The notes below the pieces were generated by a model. The model saw only the letters and a list, made by a program, of their open reading frames with translations, made no database searches and was not told the origin of the DNA. A DNA stretch of 64,000 nucleotides from DASUPK01 sp963821705 (lineage in GTDB: Bacteria; Actinomycetota; Thermoleophilia; Solirubrobacterales; 70-9), in NCBI GenBank assembly GCA_963821705.1, contig CAWGEV010000007.1, positions 372,001-436,000 on the forward strand, read 5' to 3'. Positions 8,676 through 17,762 of the stretch are shown here, one piece after another (the stretch's first letter is position 1; each line of letters opens with the position of its first letter). Both the position numbers and the translations under genes were made by a program.

Positions 8676-8941
8676 GGGCCGCTCTCCTCCCTCTCCTCCT
8701 GGGCCTGCTTCGGGCTGCGCGAGCGCCGCTGGGGCCCGGCGACCTCGATCAGCCTGGAGGCGGCGAGAAAGAGGGCACGCCCCTCCTCGGAGTCCGCTGG
8801 AAAGGCGGCGCTCCGGCCGCCGGCGTAGTAGGTCCTTGCGAATGGCTTGCGCAGGTGGCGGCGCCGGCGGATGTAGGCGGCCGCCTCGTCCGCGTAGCCC
8901 GAGACGCGATCCAGCAGGACGCGGTGCGGCTTGGTCGTCAT
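8672..8941 (-). CDS. Small basic protein of unknown function coupled to tldD
   Basis: An 89-residue protein not matched to any family from memory. The N-terminal half contains an Arg-rich helix (YIRRRRHLRKPFARTYY) followed by a short helical segment (EEGRALFLAASRLIEVAG). The tail is hydrophilic and likely disordered (RSRSPKQAQEEREESG). It overlaps both neighbours by 4 nt (ATGA), placing it between the 121-residue gene and tldD. The disordered tail and the coupling to a protease of unstructured peptides make it a candidate substrate or adaptor. Confidence 0.7.
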   Translation of the reverse strand: MTTKPHRVLLDRVSGYADEAAAYIRRRRHLRKPFARTYYAGGRSAAFPADSEEGRALFLAASRLIEVAGPQRRSRSPKQAQEEREESGP

Positions 8942-9303
8942 CCGAACCCCCCGCCGCCCGCGGCCAGCTGCCGCAGCGTATTCCGCATGTCGAAGAGGGT
9001 GAGGGAGGCGAGCGTGAAGCGCTCCGTCACGGCGACCGCGGCGAGACCGCTCTGGCGGACGCAGAACGCCTCCCCGTCCCCGGTGGCGACGTGCGCGTGG
9101 GCGACGGACTCGGCGCCCGCAGCGTCCGCCGCGGCCAGCAGGTCGCGGCCGGTCTCGCCCCAGCGCTCGATGTCGCCGGTGGCCGCGAGCACCTCACCAT
9201 CCTCGGAGAGGATCGCGCAGCCGCGCATCTCCGGGGAGATCTCCTGCAGATACGCAACCGCCCTGCCGGCGTCGGACAGGGTCGGGGCCTCCACGGGGGT
9301 CAT
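8938..9303 (-). CDS. Roadblock/LC7-like small protein
   Basis: A 121-residue protein whose pattern resembles the roadblock/LC7 alpha-beta fold: an N-terminal helix (AGRAVAYLQEIS), strands CAILSEDGEVLAATG, a central helix, then AFCVRQSGLAAVAVTE and a last helix (SLTLFDMRNTLRQLA). Bacterial roadblock proteins often regulate small GTPases, but none is encoded nearby. It is the first gene of the minus-strand operon leading to tldD and tldE. A TATTTT hexamer 7 nt upstream of the ATG suggests a leaderless transcript. The assignment rests on pattern only. Confidence 0.65.
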   Translation of the reverse strand: MTPVEAPTLSDAGRAVAYLQEISPEMRGCAILSEDGEVLAATGDIERWGETGRDLLAAADAAGAESVAHAHVATGDGEAFCVRQSGLAAVAVTERFTLASLTLFDMRNTLRQLAAGGGGFG

Positions 9304-9309
9304 TCAGCC

Positions 9310-9315
9310 AAAATA
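9310..9315 (-). promoter_or_regulatory. Probable -10 element of the tldD/E operon
   Basis: TATTTT on the minus strand sits 6 nt before the ATG at 9303. That is the spacing of leaderless actinobacterial transcripts. Only 18 nt separate this ATG from the divergent small gene at 9322. Confidence 0.4.
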
Positions 9316-9321
9316 GCGAGC

Positions 9322-9462
9322 GTGACTCTCCAGCAGGGCTCGTGGCTCACCGTCGTGATCATCTGCGGGATCTCGGTGATCCTGCTCGCGCTCGGCGGCT
9401 ACACCGGCTACAGCATCGTGGTCGGCACCGTGGGCCTGGCCGCGGCAGTGAACCTGACCTAG
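9322..9462 (+). CDS. 46-residue single-pass membrane protein
   Basis: A short GTG-started frame encodes one hydrophobic span (VVIICGISVILLALGGYTGYSIVVGTVGLAAAV) with almost no soluble part. It is the only plus-strand gene among minus-strand neighbours. Its TAG stop shares the palindrome CTAG with the TAG stop of the converging cation-efflux gene, an arrangement seen at other convergent junctions here, which supports it being real. Function is unknown. Confidence 0.55.
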   Translation: MTLQQGSWLTVVIICGISVILLALGGYTGYSIVVGTVGLAAAVNLT

Positions 9463-10418
9463 CCGGCACGAAACGCCCTCGGCGACTCGTCGGGGTCGCG
9501 TCGGGAGCTCTCCGGCTCCACGTGGATCAGCACCTCGGCGTCGCCGAGGTCGGATTCGATCGCGTCGCGAAGCTGGTGGGCGAGCTCGTGGGCGCGCTCG
9601 AGGGTCGTCCCGCTCCGGAACTGGAGGTGGAGGTCGATGTAGAGGCGGCGACCCGTGGTCCGGGCCCGCAGCTTGTGGTAGCCAACGACCTCCGGCGTGC
9701 CGGCGCGCGCCCTCGCGATCGTCTCCTCGATCCGGTCCATCTCGGTGGGAGGGGGCGCCTCGTCCACCAGGGCGGACGCCGACCGCCGGAGGATCCTGAC
9801 GCCGGCGAACACGATCACGACGGCGACCGCGATCGCGACCACCGAGTCGATCCAGGCCGCGCCCGTGATCTGCACCAGGGCCAATCCGATCAGCACGCCG
9901 AGCGAGGTGAACGCGTCGGTCCCGAGATGGGCGGCGTCCCCGGCGAGCGCCGGCGAGCGGTGCCGGCTGGCCTGCCGCCGGAGGAACAGCGAGACGCCGC
10001 CGTTGGCCAGCGCGGAGAAGCCGATCACGGCGATGCCGACACCGAGCTTCTCGACGGTCGCCCCGGTGACGAGGCGGTGAACCGACTCGTAGATGATCAA
10101 CGCCGCGCCCGCGAGGATCAGCATCCCCTCGATCGAGGCGGCGAGGCTCTCCAGCTTCTCGTGACCGTACGGATGGTCGACGTCGGCCGGCTCGTCCGCC
10201 CGCCTCACCGAGACGAAGGCGATCACGGAGGCGATCAGGTCGATCATCGAGTGCAGCGCCTCGCTCAGGATCGCGACCGACCCGGTGATCGCAGCGGCCG
10301 CGAGCTTCAGGGAGATCAGGCAGAAGTTCGAGGCGATGGAGACCGCCGCCGCCCGCGGCTTCGTGATCCGGCTCGGCGCCACCGGGCCGACCGGCTCGGT
10401 GCGGATCCCGGGGCTCAT
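9459..10418 (-). CDS. Cation diffusion facilitator (CDF) metal exporter
   Basis: A 319-residue inner-membrane divalent-metal/proton antiporter of the CDF family. Transmembrane metal-site motifs are visible as SEALHSMIDL in helix 2 and DAAHLGTDAF in helix 5, where the HxxxD pair coordinates metal. The HPYGHEKLE loop is typical of the family. The cytoplasmic C-terminal domain begins around residue 215 and includes VVGYHKLRARTTGRR and YIDLHLQF. The last residues overlap the stop of the 46-residue gene. The start overlaps the rdgB stop by 4 nt. Metal specificity cannot be read from the sequence. Confidence 0.9.
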   Translation of the reverse strand: MSPGIRTEPVGPVAPSRITKPRAAAVSIASNFCLISLKLAAAAITGSVAILSEALHSMIDLIASVIAFVSVRRADEPADVDHPYGHEKLESLAASIEGMLILAGAALIIYESVHRLVTGATVEKLGVGIAVIGFSALANGGVSLFLRRQASRHRSPALAGDAAHLGTDAFTSLGVLIGLALVQITGAAWIDSVVAIAVAVVIVFAGVRILRRSASALVDEAPPPTEMDRIEETIARARAGTPEVVGYHKLRARTTGRRLYIDLHLQFRSGTTLERAHELAHQLRDAIESDLGDAEVLIHVEPESSRRDPDESPRAFRAG

Positions 10419-11005
10419 CGCGGCGCCTCGACGCCGAGATGCTCGGCCAGCTTGCGGGCGGCCCGCCCTCGGTGGCTGATCGCGTGCTTCTCCTCGGGCG
10501 CGAGCTCCGCCATGGTCCGCTCGTCGCCAGGCCCGGTGTCGTCGGGGACGAAGGCCGGGTCATAGCCGAACCCCCCGGTCCCGCGCGGCTCGTCGGTGAG
10601 CGTGCCCTCGCAGCGCCCCTCGAAGACCGACTCCTGGCCGTCCTCGTCCACGAGAGCGATGGCGCAGACGTAGGAGACCCGCCGATCGTCCCCCTCGCCC
10701 ACTTCACGGAGGAGCTTGGCCAGGTTCTCCTCGTCGCTCGCGCCCTCGCCGGCGTAGCGGGCCGAGCGCACCCCGGGGCGCCCGCCCAGCCCGTATGCCT
10801 CGATCCCGGAGTCGTCCGCGATCGCGGCTCGCCCGGTCTCCTCGTGGGCCGCCCGGGCCTTGCCGAGCGCGTTCTCCTCGAAGGTCTCGCCATCCTCGGG
10901 CGGCAGCTCCACGTCCTCCGGCAGGAGTTCTATCCCGACCCCGGGCAGCGCCTCGCGAAGCTCACGGAGCTTGTGGTCGTTCCGGGTGGCCAGGAGCGCC
11001 GACAT
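10415..11005 (-). CDS. rdgB: XTP/dITP diphosphatase (Ham1/RdgB)
   Basis: A 196-residue house-cleaning pyrophosphatase that hydrolyses non-canonical purine triphosphates (XTP, ITP) to monophosphates. The N-terminal substrate motif LLATRNDHKLRELRE, the core TFEENALGKARAA, ADDSGIEAYGLGGRPGVRSAR and the C-terminal SHRGRAARKL are all present. The gene lies 15 nt after rph and overlaps the CDF gene, an rph-rdgB order common in Actinobacteria. Confidence 0.94.
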   Translation of the reverse strand: MSALLATRNDHKLRELREALPGVGIELLPEDVELPPEDGETFEENALGKARAAHEETGRAAIADDSGIEAYGLGGRPGVRSARYAGEGASDEENLAKLLREVGEGDDRRVSYVCAIALVDEDGQESVFEGRCEGTLTDEPRGTGGFGYDPAFVPDDTGPGDERTMAELAPEEKHAISHRGRAARKLAEHLGVEAPR

Positions 11006-11020
11006 CGCCGGCCAAGGATC

Positions 11021-11755
11021 TCAGGCCGGAAGGGCTCCGACCGCCGATTCCTGTGCCTCACGGAGCCTGGCGATGCCGCCCTCCGCGAGCGCCAGCAGCT
11101 CGTCCAGGGAGGTCCGGGAGAGCGGCGTGCGCTCGGCGGTCGCCTGGACCTCGACGAGGCCGGCGTCGCCGGTCATCACCACGTTCGCGTCGACCTCGGC
11201 GGTCGAGTCCTCGCTGTAGTCGAGATCGCAGAGCGCCCTTCCCTCGACCATGCCGACGCTCACCGCGGCGACGGACTGGTTGAGCGGCAGGGTCTCGAGC
11301 GTCCCCGCCTCCACCAGCTTCGAGAGCGCCTGGTGAAGCGCGACGTATCCGCCGGTGATCGCGGCGCACCGGGTCCCGCCGTCCGCCTGCAGCACGTCGC
11401 AGTCGACGTAGACCGACCGCTCCCCGAGGGCTGTGAAGTCGACGACGGCGCGGAGGGACCGGCCGATCAGCCTCTGGATCTCGACGCCCCGCCCGTCCTG
11501 CTTCCCGCGGCTGATGTCGCGGGCCTTCCGGTCGCCGGTCGAGGCCGGCAGCATCGCGTATTCGCCGGTCACCCAGCCCCGGCCCCTGCCCTCCATCCAG
11601 CGCGGCACCTTCTCGTCCACCGACGCCGTGCAGATCACCCGCGTCTCGCCCTGGGAGATCAGGGCGGAGCCGTCCGCCGTCCGGACGAAGCCAGGCTCGA
11701 TCGTCACCGGGCGGAGGTCGGCCGGGGCGCGGTCGTAGCTGCGGCTGGCTGGCAT
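11021..11755 (-). CDS. rph: Ribonuclease PH
   Basis: A 244-residue phosphorolytic 3'-5' exoribonuclease that trims tRNA precursors. The PH-domain blocks are GSALISQGETRVICTASV, RGWVTGEYAMLPAST, IGRSLRAVVD, the phosphate-binding segment VDCDVLQADGGTRCAAI, and the C-terminal ALCDLDYSEDSTAEVDANVV. The length is normal for the family. It starts the rph-rdgB unit. Confidence 0.95.
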   Translation of the reverse strand: MPASRSYDRAPADLRPVTIEPGFVRTADGSALISQGETRVICTASVDEKVPRWMEGRGRGWVTGEYAMLPASTGDRKARDISRGKQDGRGVEIQRLIGRSLRAVVDFTALGERSVYVDCDVLQADGGTRCAAITGGYVALHQALSKLVEAGTLETLPLNQSVAAVSVGMVEGRALCDLDYSEDSTAEVDANVVMTGDAGLVEVQATAERTPLSRTSLDELLALAEGGIARLREAQESAVGALPA

Positions 11756-11800
11756 GCGCGCCAGTCTGCCATCAAACGACCGCGCCCAAACGACCGGCCC

Positions 11801-12043
11801 TTACTTGAAGCTGACCTGCCCGACCGCCTCGCGGATCTTGTCCACGATCGTCTGGGCCAGCTCCAGCCCCTGCTTGCCCTGAAACCCCTTCATCGCGGCG
11901 ACCATCCCCACCATCAGCAGGGCGACCAGCAGGATCAGGCCGACGTACTCGACCGTCCCCTGGCCACTCCGGGACGACGGGACCAGCAGCCGGGCGCTCA
12001 CCCGGTGGGCGGCGAGCCGGCCTCGGGCGAAGAGCTCTCGCAT
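11801..12043 (-). CDS. Flp/Fap-type pilin-like protein
   Basis: An 80-residue protein with a basic N-terminus, then the class IV-b prepilin pattern GQGTVEYVGLILLVALLMVGMV, in which a prepilin peptidase would cut before the hydrophobic helix bearing the Glu at +5. A short amphipathic tail follows. Such pilins build Tad pili, but no tad/cpa export genes lie in the window, so the machinery must be elsewhere. The ATG at 12043 has an AGGAGG ribosome-binding site at good spacing; the frame extends further upstream only as non-coding-looking sequence. Confidence 0.82.
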   Translation of the reverse strand: MRELFARGRLAAHRVSARLLVPSSRSGQGTVEYVGLILLVALLMVGMVAAMKGFQGKQGLELAQTIVDKIREAVGQVSFK

Positions 12044-12205
12044 CGACAACCTCCTCGGGCTCGTTTCTGTGAGCCTCGCCGCGGGGGGCGAACGGATCCA
12101 GACGGTCGTGTGGCCGAAGGCGAACATCTTGCCGCCGAATTCCCTGAAAGGCCAGCTCCGCCTGGCCACGGTCCGGAGGGCACGTCGCGTAGAGTGACCG
12201 CCTCG

Positions 12206-15123
12206 ATGACCGAGCGCCAACAAGAGGGCGCCGGCTTCGGTGCTGAGGAGCAAGGGGCGATGCGGTGGCGCCTCGAGACGCTCCACCGGCGCACCGAGGA
12301 GGGCGTGCGAGAGCTCGAGGCAACGAGCTCGAGCGGAGCGCGATGGAGCTCGAGGTTCCGGTGATGGGGGCGGAGGACCATCCCGCCGCCGGCCGATCGA
12401 CGAGCCGGGCCGCCGACCCGCCGACCGACGGGGAGCCCGAAGCGCAAGTGGAGCAGGCGGTCGACGCGGGCCCTCGCAAGCCCGAGGAGCGAGCGACGGC
12501 CGAGATCCACGCGCTCGAGGAGGACCTCGATAGGGAACGCGAGCGCGCGGCGAAGTCCCTCGATGAGGTCCAGCGCCGTCTCGAGGCGGCCGAGGCCCAC
12601 GCCGCCGGGAACGTCACTATCACCGACGTGCGCGCCCGCGAGGAGGCCGCCGACTGGCTGCGCGAGCAGCGGGGGGACGTCCGGCGTGAGCTGGAGGCCG
12701 AGCTCGAGCGCCGGATGCTGGCGCGCGAGCGGGAGCTGATCGCCGAGCGCGACGAGGCGGCCGCGGCGCTCAAGGACGCTCTGGCGCGACTGGAGCAGGC
12801 CGAGAGCGAGAGCGGCGACAGGGAGGGGGCGCGCGAGGAGGCGCAGCGCCAGGTCCGCGAGGACGCCGACCGGCGGCTGCGAGAGCACACCAAGCAGCTC
12901 CAGGCACAGATCGAATCGATGGAGAAGGAGACCGAGGCGCGGATCCAGGACGCCGTGGAGCAGGCCCGCCGCGAGGCCGAGGAGGAGATGCGCTCAGAGC
13001 TCTCCGCGGAGGCGAAGGAGGAGCTCGCCGAGGAGCAGGAGCGCCTTTCGGCGCAGGAGCAGGAGCGCCTCGGTGAGGCTCGCGCCGAGATCGAGCGAAG
13101 CATCCGCAAGGAGCTGGAGCAGGAGCTCGCCCGCCGGATCGCTGACATCAAGTCCGACGCCGACACCCGCACGCGCGAGGAGATCGACGCGGCGAGTCGG
13201 GCGGCGGAGCTGCGCTTCGAGTCCGAGCTCAAGACCCGCGAGCGGTCGCTGCGCGGCGAGCGAGAGGCCGCCAGCCAGGCCGCCGAGGCCGCGCAGGCCC
13301 GCCTCGACGAGATCGCCGAGCAGATCGAGGTGGCCGGCCAGCGGGTCGAGGGAGCCGAGACGAAGCTGGCGGCCGAGCAGGAGAGGCTTCAGAAGGAGGC
13401 GGAGGAGCAACTCGACGGCGAGATGCGCCGCCTGGCGGCGGAGTCCGACGCGAAGATCCAGGCGGCCTTCGCGAAGGTCGAGTCCGAGACCCAGGCCCGG
13501 GCCCAGCAGGACGCCGAGCGGCGGCTCACCGAGCGGGAGCAGGAGCTCCGCGCGGAGGCCGAGGAACGGCTGAGGACGACGCGCGAGGCCGCTCGCAGGG
13601 AGGCCGAGCGCAAGTTCGAGGACGAGATCAAGTCCCTCCGCGGCCAGCTCGAGGAGGAGCGGGGCTCACGGGAGCAGCTGATCAGGAAGGCGGAGGACCG
13701 CGCAAAGCGCGCGGAGGCCAAGGTCGAGGCGGCCGAGACCGCCAGGCTCGGCTTTGAGTCCGAGGCCCGGACCGCCGCCGCCGAGTGGATCCGGGGCCGG
13801 ACGCGGTCCCTTCAGCGCGATGCCGAGCGCGGCGCCAAGGAGCAGATCGCCTCGGCTCGGCGCGAGGCGACCGAGAAGGCCACGGCGGAGGCCGAGGCCC
13901 GGACCCAGAAGGCCCTCGAGAAGCTCGAGAGGGAGGCCGATGAGCGGGTGAAGCGCCAGACCGCGCAGGCCCGGCGCGAGGCCGCCGAGGAGGCCGAGCG
14001 CTCCTTCGCCGAGCGGGAGCACGTGCTCGCCGCTGAGCTCGACGAGGCGGCGCGCGCGCTGAAGAGCGCCGAGCACCAGCTGCGCGAGGCCGAGGCGCGG
14101 GCGGAGTCAGCCGAGAGCAAGCTCGGCGAGGCCTCCGACGAGGATCTGAAGAGGGCGACCGAGGAGCGCGAGGGGCGCCTTCGCCAGCTCGAGGACCGGA
14201 TCAAGTCCGTCGTCGACCGCGCCAGCAGCGCCCAGGCGCACGCCGCGTCGGTCGGTATCGAGTTGCCGAAGCGCGGAAAGGAGGAGCCCGAGGCCGAGGC
14301 GCCGGAGGCCGCGGAGGTCGCCCCCGAGGAATCCAAGCGCGCCGAGGATGACACCGCCGAGCAGGAGGCGGTCGAGCCCTCGGAGCCCAAGGAGGGCCTC
14401 TTCAGGCGGCGCGCCGAGGCGCGACGGGCGAGAAAGGCGGAGAGGGCCGAGCGGAAGGCCGCCGAGGAGGAGCCCGCCGGGAAGGAGGCTTCCGAGGGAG
14501 AGGCGGCCGAGAAGAAGGCGGAGCAGGAGAAGCAAGCTGCCGAGAGGAAAGCCGCGCAGGAGAAGGAGGCCGCGGAGGAGAAGGCTGCCCGCGAGAAGGA
14601 GGAGGCGGCTGACGGGAAGGCGGCCCGCGAGAAGGAGGCGGCCGACAAGAAGGCGGCACGGCGGAAGGAAGCCGCGGAGCGCAAGGCCAAGCGGGAGAAG
14701 GAAGCTGCGGAGCGCAAGGCAAAGCGTGAGAAGGACGCGGAGGAGCGCAAGAAGGCCCGCGCCAAGGCCGCGCAGGATCGCAAGAAGAAGGCGGCCGCCA
14801 GGAAGGGCGCCAAGACCAGGCAGACGAGCGGCGGCTCAACGGCCAAGGCCGGCGCCGCCAAGACCGCCTCGCAGGCGCAGAGCTCGAAGGCCACGGGGTC
14901 GAAGCCAAAGGCCAAGGCGAAGCCTCGGCGGGGTTCGATGCTCGACGTGAACAAGGCCACCTTCGAGCAGTTCCGCGAGCTCGGCATGTCCGTCACCCAG
15001 GCCACCCGCGTGATCGCCTACCGCGAGCGCCAGGAGAGCTTCGACTCGGTCGACGACCTCGAGACCGTCCCCGGCATCTCCAAGAAGTTCCTGAACGAGG
15101 TCCGCGACCAGCTGAGCGCATGA
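12206..15123 (+). CDS. Giant coiled-coil protein with C-terminal helix-hairpin-helix domain
   Basis: A protein of about 970 residues. From roughly residue 60 to 690 it is almost pure Glu/Arg/Ala-rich heptads with no breaks, predicting a very long coiled coil. Around 710-870 it becomes a Lys/Ala/Glu repeat zone (AAERKAKREK-type units), and the last 60 residues form a ComEA-like helix-hairpin-helix (DVNKATFEQFRELG, VPGISKKFLNEV). The tail could bind DNA. The ATG at 12206 opens a fitting N-terminus (MTERQQEGAGFGAEEQGAM), but one base seems to be missing near 12322; otherwise translation starts at GTG 12265 or ATG 12343. A structural or nucleoid role is inference. Confidence 0.8.
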
Positions 15124-15180
15124 CCGACCGCGGAGCCCGCCTGCGCCGCGGACGTGGCTGAAACCGAGAAGGAGCTGCGC

Positions 15181-16199
15181 CTAGAGGGCCCCGGCCAGCC
15201 CGCTCCAGAAGCCGGATAGCCGCTCCCGGTACGGCGCCGCCGGCTCGGTCGGGGCATCCCGCGGGGGGCCGTCGCTCGAGACCGCGTCCAGCGTCGCGAC
15301 CACGGATCGCGAGAGCGCCCCGAGCGAGTACCCGCCCTCCAGGCAGATGAGGAGGGGCACGCCGAGCTCACCGGCGAGGTCGCGCATCGCGGCCGACATG
15401 TCCCAGTAGGCGGCGTCGTCGAGCTCGCAGTTGGCGAGCGGATCGTCTCGGTGGGCGTCGTAGCCGGCCGAGATGCAGAGCAGGCCGGGTCGCCACTCGC
15501 GCGCGAGCGGCGCGACCACCCGCTGGACCAGCGAGAGGAACTCGTCCGGCCCGCTTCCGGGCGGCACCGGGAGGTTCACGGTGTACCCCTCCCCCTCGCC
15601 GCTGCCCGTGTCGGTCGCGGCGCCCGTCCCCGGGTAGAGCGGGCTCTGGTGGATGCTCGAGTAGAGGACCTGCGGGGAGGAATAGAAGATCGCCTCCGTC
15701 CCGTTGCCGTGGTGGACGTCCCAGTCGAGCACGAGCACCCGCTCGACGCCGCCCTCCGCGATCGCGTGAGCCGCGGCTACCGCGACGTTGTTGAAGAGGC
15801 AGAAGCCCATCGCGCGCCCGCGCTCGGCGTGGTGGCCCGGTGGGCGGAGCCCGCAGAACGCGAAGCCTCCCTCCGAGAGCAGCCTCTCGGTCGCGTGCAC
15901 CGCGCCGCCCGCCGCGTGCAGCGCAGCCTCCCAGGAACCGGCGCTCGCCAGGGTGTCGAGGTCGATGTTGCCCCCGCCCCGCGCCGAGAGCTCCTCGATC
16001 GAGTCGACATGAGCGGGATCGTGAACGCGCTCGAGCTGCTCCCTGGTCGCGGCCGGCGCCTCGACGAGCTCGAGCCCGAGCCAGTCGCGCTCCGACATCG
16101 CCTCCTCGATCGCGGTGATCCGCCTGGCGTTCTCCGGGTGCCCCCCGGTGTCGTGCTCGAAGGAGCTCGGGTGTCGCAGGTAGAGACCGATCGCAGCAC
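15181..16199 (-). CDS. Histone-deacetylase-family (acetoin utilisation type) hydrolase
   Basis: A zinc hydrolase of the arginase/deacetylase fold, about 337 residues, acting on acetylated lysine or polyamine-like amides. Active-site blocks are RPPGHHAERGRAMGFCLFNN, the metal ligands in LDWDVHHGNGTEAIF, ISAGYDAHRDDPL with the third ligand, and LICLEGGYS. The conserved N-terminus GLYLRHPSSFEHDTGGHPE continues upstream of the first ATG (16098) to about 16191. A GTG at 16199 would fit if one base is missing just after it. The gene diverges from nadB with only 18 nt between them. Confidence 0.87.
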
Positions 16200-16217
16200 A
16201 GTACGGTTCGCGGGTCG

Positions 16218-17660
16218 ATGACGCCCGACGACCTCCTCGACGTCGTGGTTGTGGGCGGGGGTGCCGCCGGTCTCTACTCGGCGCTGACCGCCGCGGACGC
16301 CGGATCGAGGGTGGCGATGGTCTCGAGGAAGCCGCTCAGCGAGAGCTCGAGCTTCTGGGCCCAGGGCGGGCTCGCGGCCGCGATCGGACCCGATGACTCC
16401 CCGGAGCAGCACATCGAGGACACGGTCGCCGCCGGCCGGGGGGCGTGCCGGCGATCCGCCGCCGAGCTGCTCGCGAACGAGGCGCCGGGGGTCGTCTGGG
16501 AGCTCCAGAGGCGCGGCATCCACTTCGATCTGCTGCCCGACGAGAGCCTGTCCCTCGCCCTCGAGGGCGGACACTCCCGCAGGCGAGTGGTCCATGCGGG
16601 CGGTGCGGCGACCGGCCGCCGGATCACCGAGCGCCTCGCCGAGCTCGCCGAGCGAGATGGCCGGATCGACGTGATCGAGAAGACCTCGGCCGTCGCCCTC
16701 TGGAGCTACGGCGACCGCTGCCATGGCGTGATCACCGACGCGGGACCGATGCGGGCGAACACCACGATCCTCGCGACCGGCGGCGCCGCGGCCCTCTGGG
16801 CCCGCACCACCAACCCCTGGGGCGCGATCGGGGCGGGCCCGGTCATGGCCCACGCCGCCGGCGCCGACCTCGCCGACCTGGAGTTCTGCCAGTTCCACCC
16901 GACGGCCCTGTCGGCCCCGGGCACCGATGCGGACGGCCAGCTGATCACCGAGGCCGTCCGGGGCGAGGGAGCGAAGCTGCTCGGGGCGGACGGCGAGCGG
17001 TTCACCGACGAGCTCGCTCCGCGCGACGCCGTCACGCTGGCGGTCCTCGATCAGATGAAGCGGGACGGCACCGACCACGTCCTGCTCGACATGCGGCAGC
17101 TGAGCGAGGCCCGGTTCCCGAGCGTCTTCGCGGCCCTGCGCGAGGCCGGGTTCGACCCGCTCCGTGAGCCGGTCCCGGTGGCGCCGGCCTCCCACTACGT
17201 CATGGGCGGCATCGCCACCGATCTCGAGGGCCGCTCATCCCTGCCGGGACTGTTTGCGGTCGGCGAATGCGCCTGCACCGGCCTCCACGGCGCGAACCGC
17301 CTCGCCTCCAACTCCCTCACCGAGTGCTTCGTGCTCGGCGCGCGGGCCGCGAGGGCCGCCTCGGCGGAGCCTGACGCGGGCCCCGCGCCCGATCCCTCCG
17401 ACTGGCGCTTCGAGCCTCCGGAGGTCGCCACCCGGGAGGCCGTCTGGGAGCTCGCCGGCCCCCTCAGGCGTCAGGAGGAGCTGGAAAGGCTGTGCTCGGA
17501 CCCGTATCCGCTCGCGCGGCTGATCGCCCTGTTCGCCCTGGAGCGCCGGGAGTCGCGCGGGTCGCATCAGCGCCTCGAGTACCCGGACCTGGACCCGGCG
17601 CTGGACGGCATGCACATCGTCTGCCGGCACGACGAGCTGCTCTGGCAGGCGTGGGAGTAG
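16218..17660 (+). CDS. nadB: L-aspartate oxidase
   Basis: A 480-residue FAD enzyme that oxidises L-aspartate to iminoaspartate, the first step of de novo NAD synthesis. It shows the dinucleotide motif VVVVGGGAAGLYSALTAADAG, the SSSFWAQGGLAAAI signature, the substrate region FHPTAL, and GLFAVGECACTGLHGANRLASNSLTE. The C-terminal helical domain is somewhat short. nadA and nadC are not adjacent, so the assignment over fumarate reductase or succinate dehydrogenase flavoproteins rests on the N-terminal motifs and length. Confidence 0.92.
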   Translation: MTPDDLLDVVVVGGGAAGLYSALTAADAGSRVAMVSRKPLSESSSFWAQGGLAAAIGPDDSPEQHIEDTVAAGRGACRRSAAELLANEAPGVVWELQRRGIHFDLLPDESLSLALEGGHSRRRVVHAGGAATGRRITERLAELAERDGRIDVIEKTSAVALWSYGDRCHGVITDAGPMRANTTILATGGAAALWARTTNPWGAIGAGPVMAHAAGADLADLEFCQFHPTALSAPGTDADGQLITEAVRGEGAKLLGADGERFTDELAPRDAVTLAVLDQMKRDGTDHVLLDMRQLSEARFPSVFAALREAGFDPLREPVPVAPASHYVMGGIATDLEGRSSLPGLFAVGECACTGLHGANRLASNSLTECFVLGARAARAASAEPDAGPAPDPSDWRFEPPEVATREAVWELAGPLRRQEELERLCSDPYPLARLIALFALERRESRGSHQRLEYPDLDPALDGMHIVCRHDELLWQAWE

Positions 17661-17709
17661 TCCCAGCGGGCGGCCTCCTAGGAGACCCGGATGTATCAAT
17701 TCAGTCGTT

Positions 17710-17735
17710 CGGTCTGACGCCGGCCGGCGAGACCG
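17710..17735 (+). repeat. Hairpin in the nadB-hyuA intergenic region
   Basis: The arms CGGTCT and AGACCG flank the perfect 12-mer palindrome CGCCGGCCGGCG, with a 2-nt bulge. There is no T tract. It may stabilise or end the nadB transcript. Confidence 0.4.
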
Positions 17736-17762
17736 AGCCGATCAGAGGGATAGGTTGCGCTG

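Noticed and set aside
11772..15005. Ser/Arg-rich and Leu/Gly-rich minus-strand frames opposite the coiled-coil gene
   Set aside because: They are translations of the complementary strand of Glu/Arg/Ala heptads and mirror its periodicity; no start signals or motifs.
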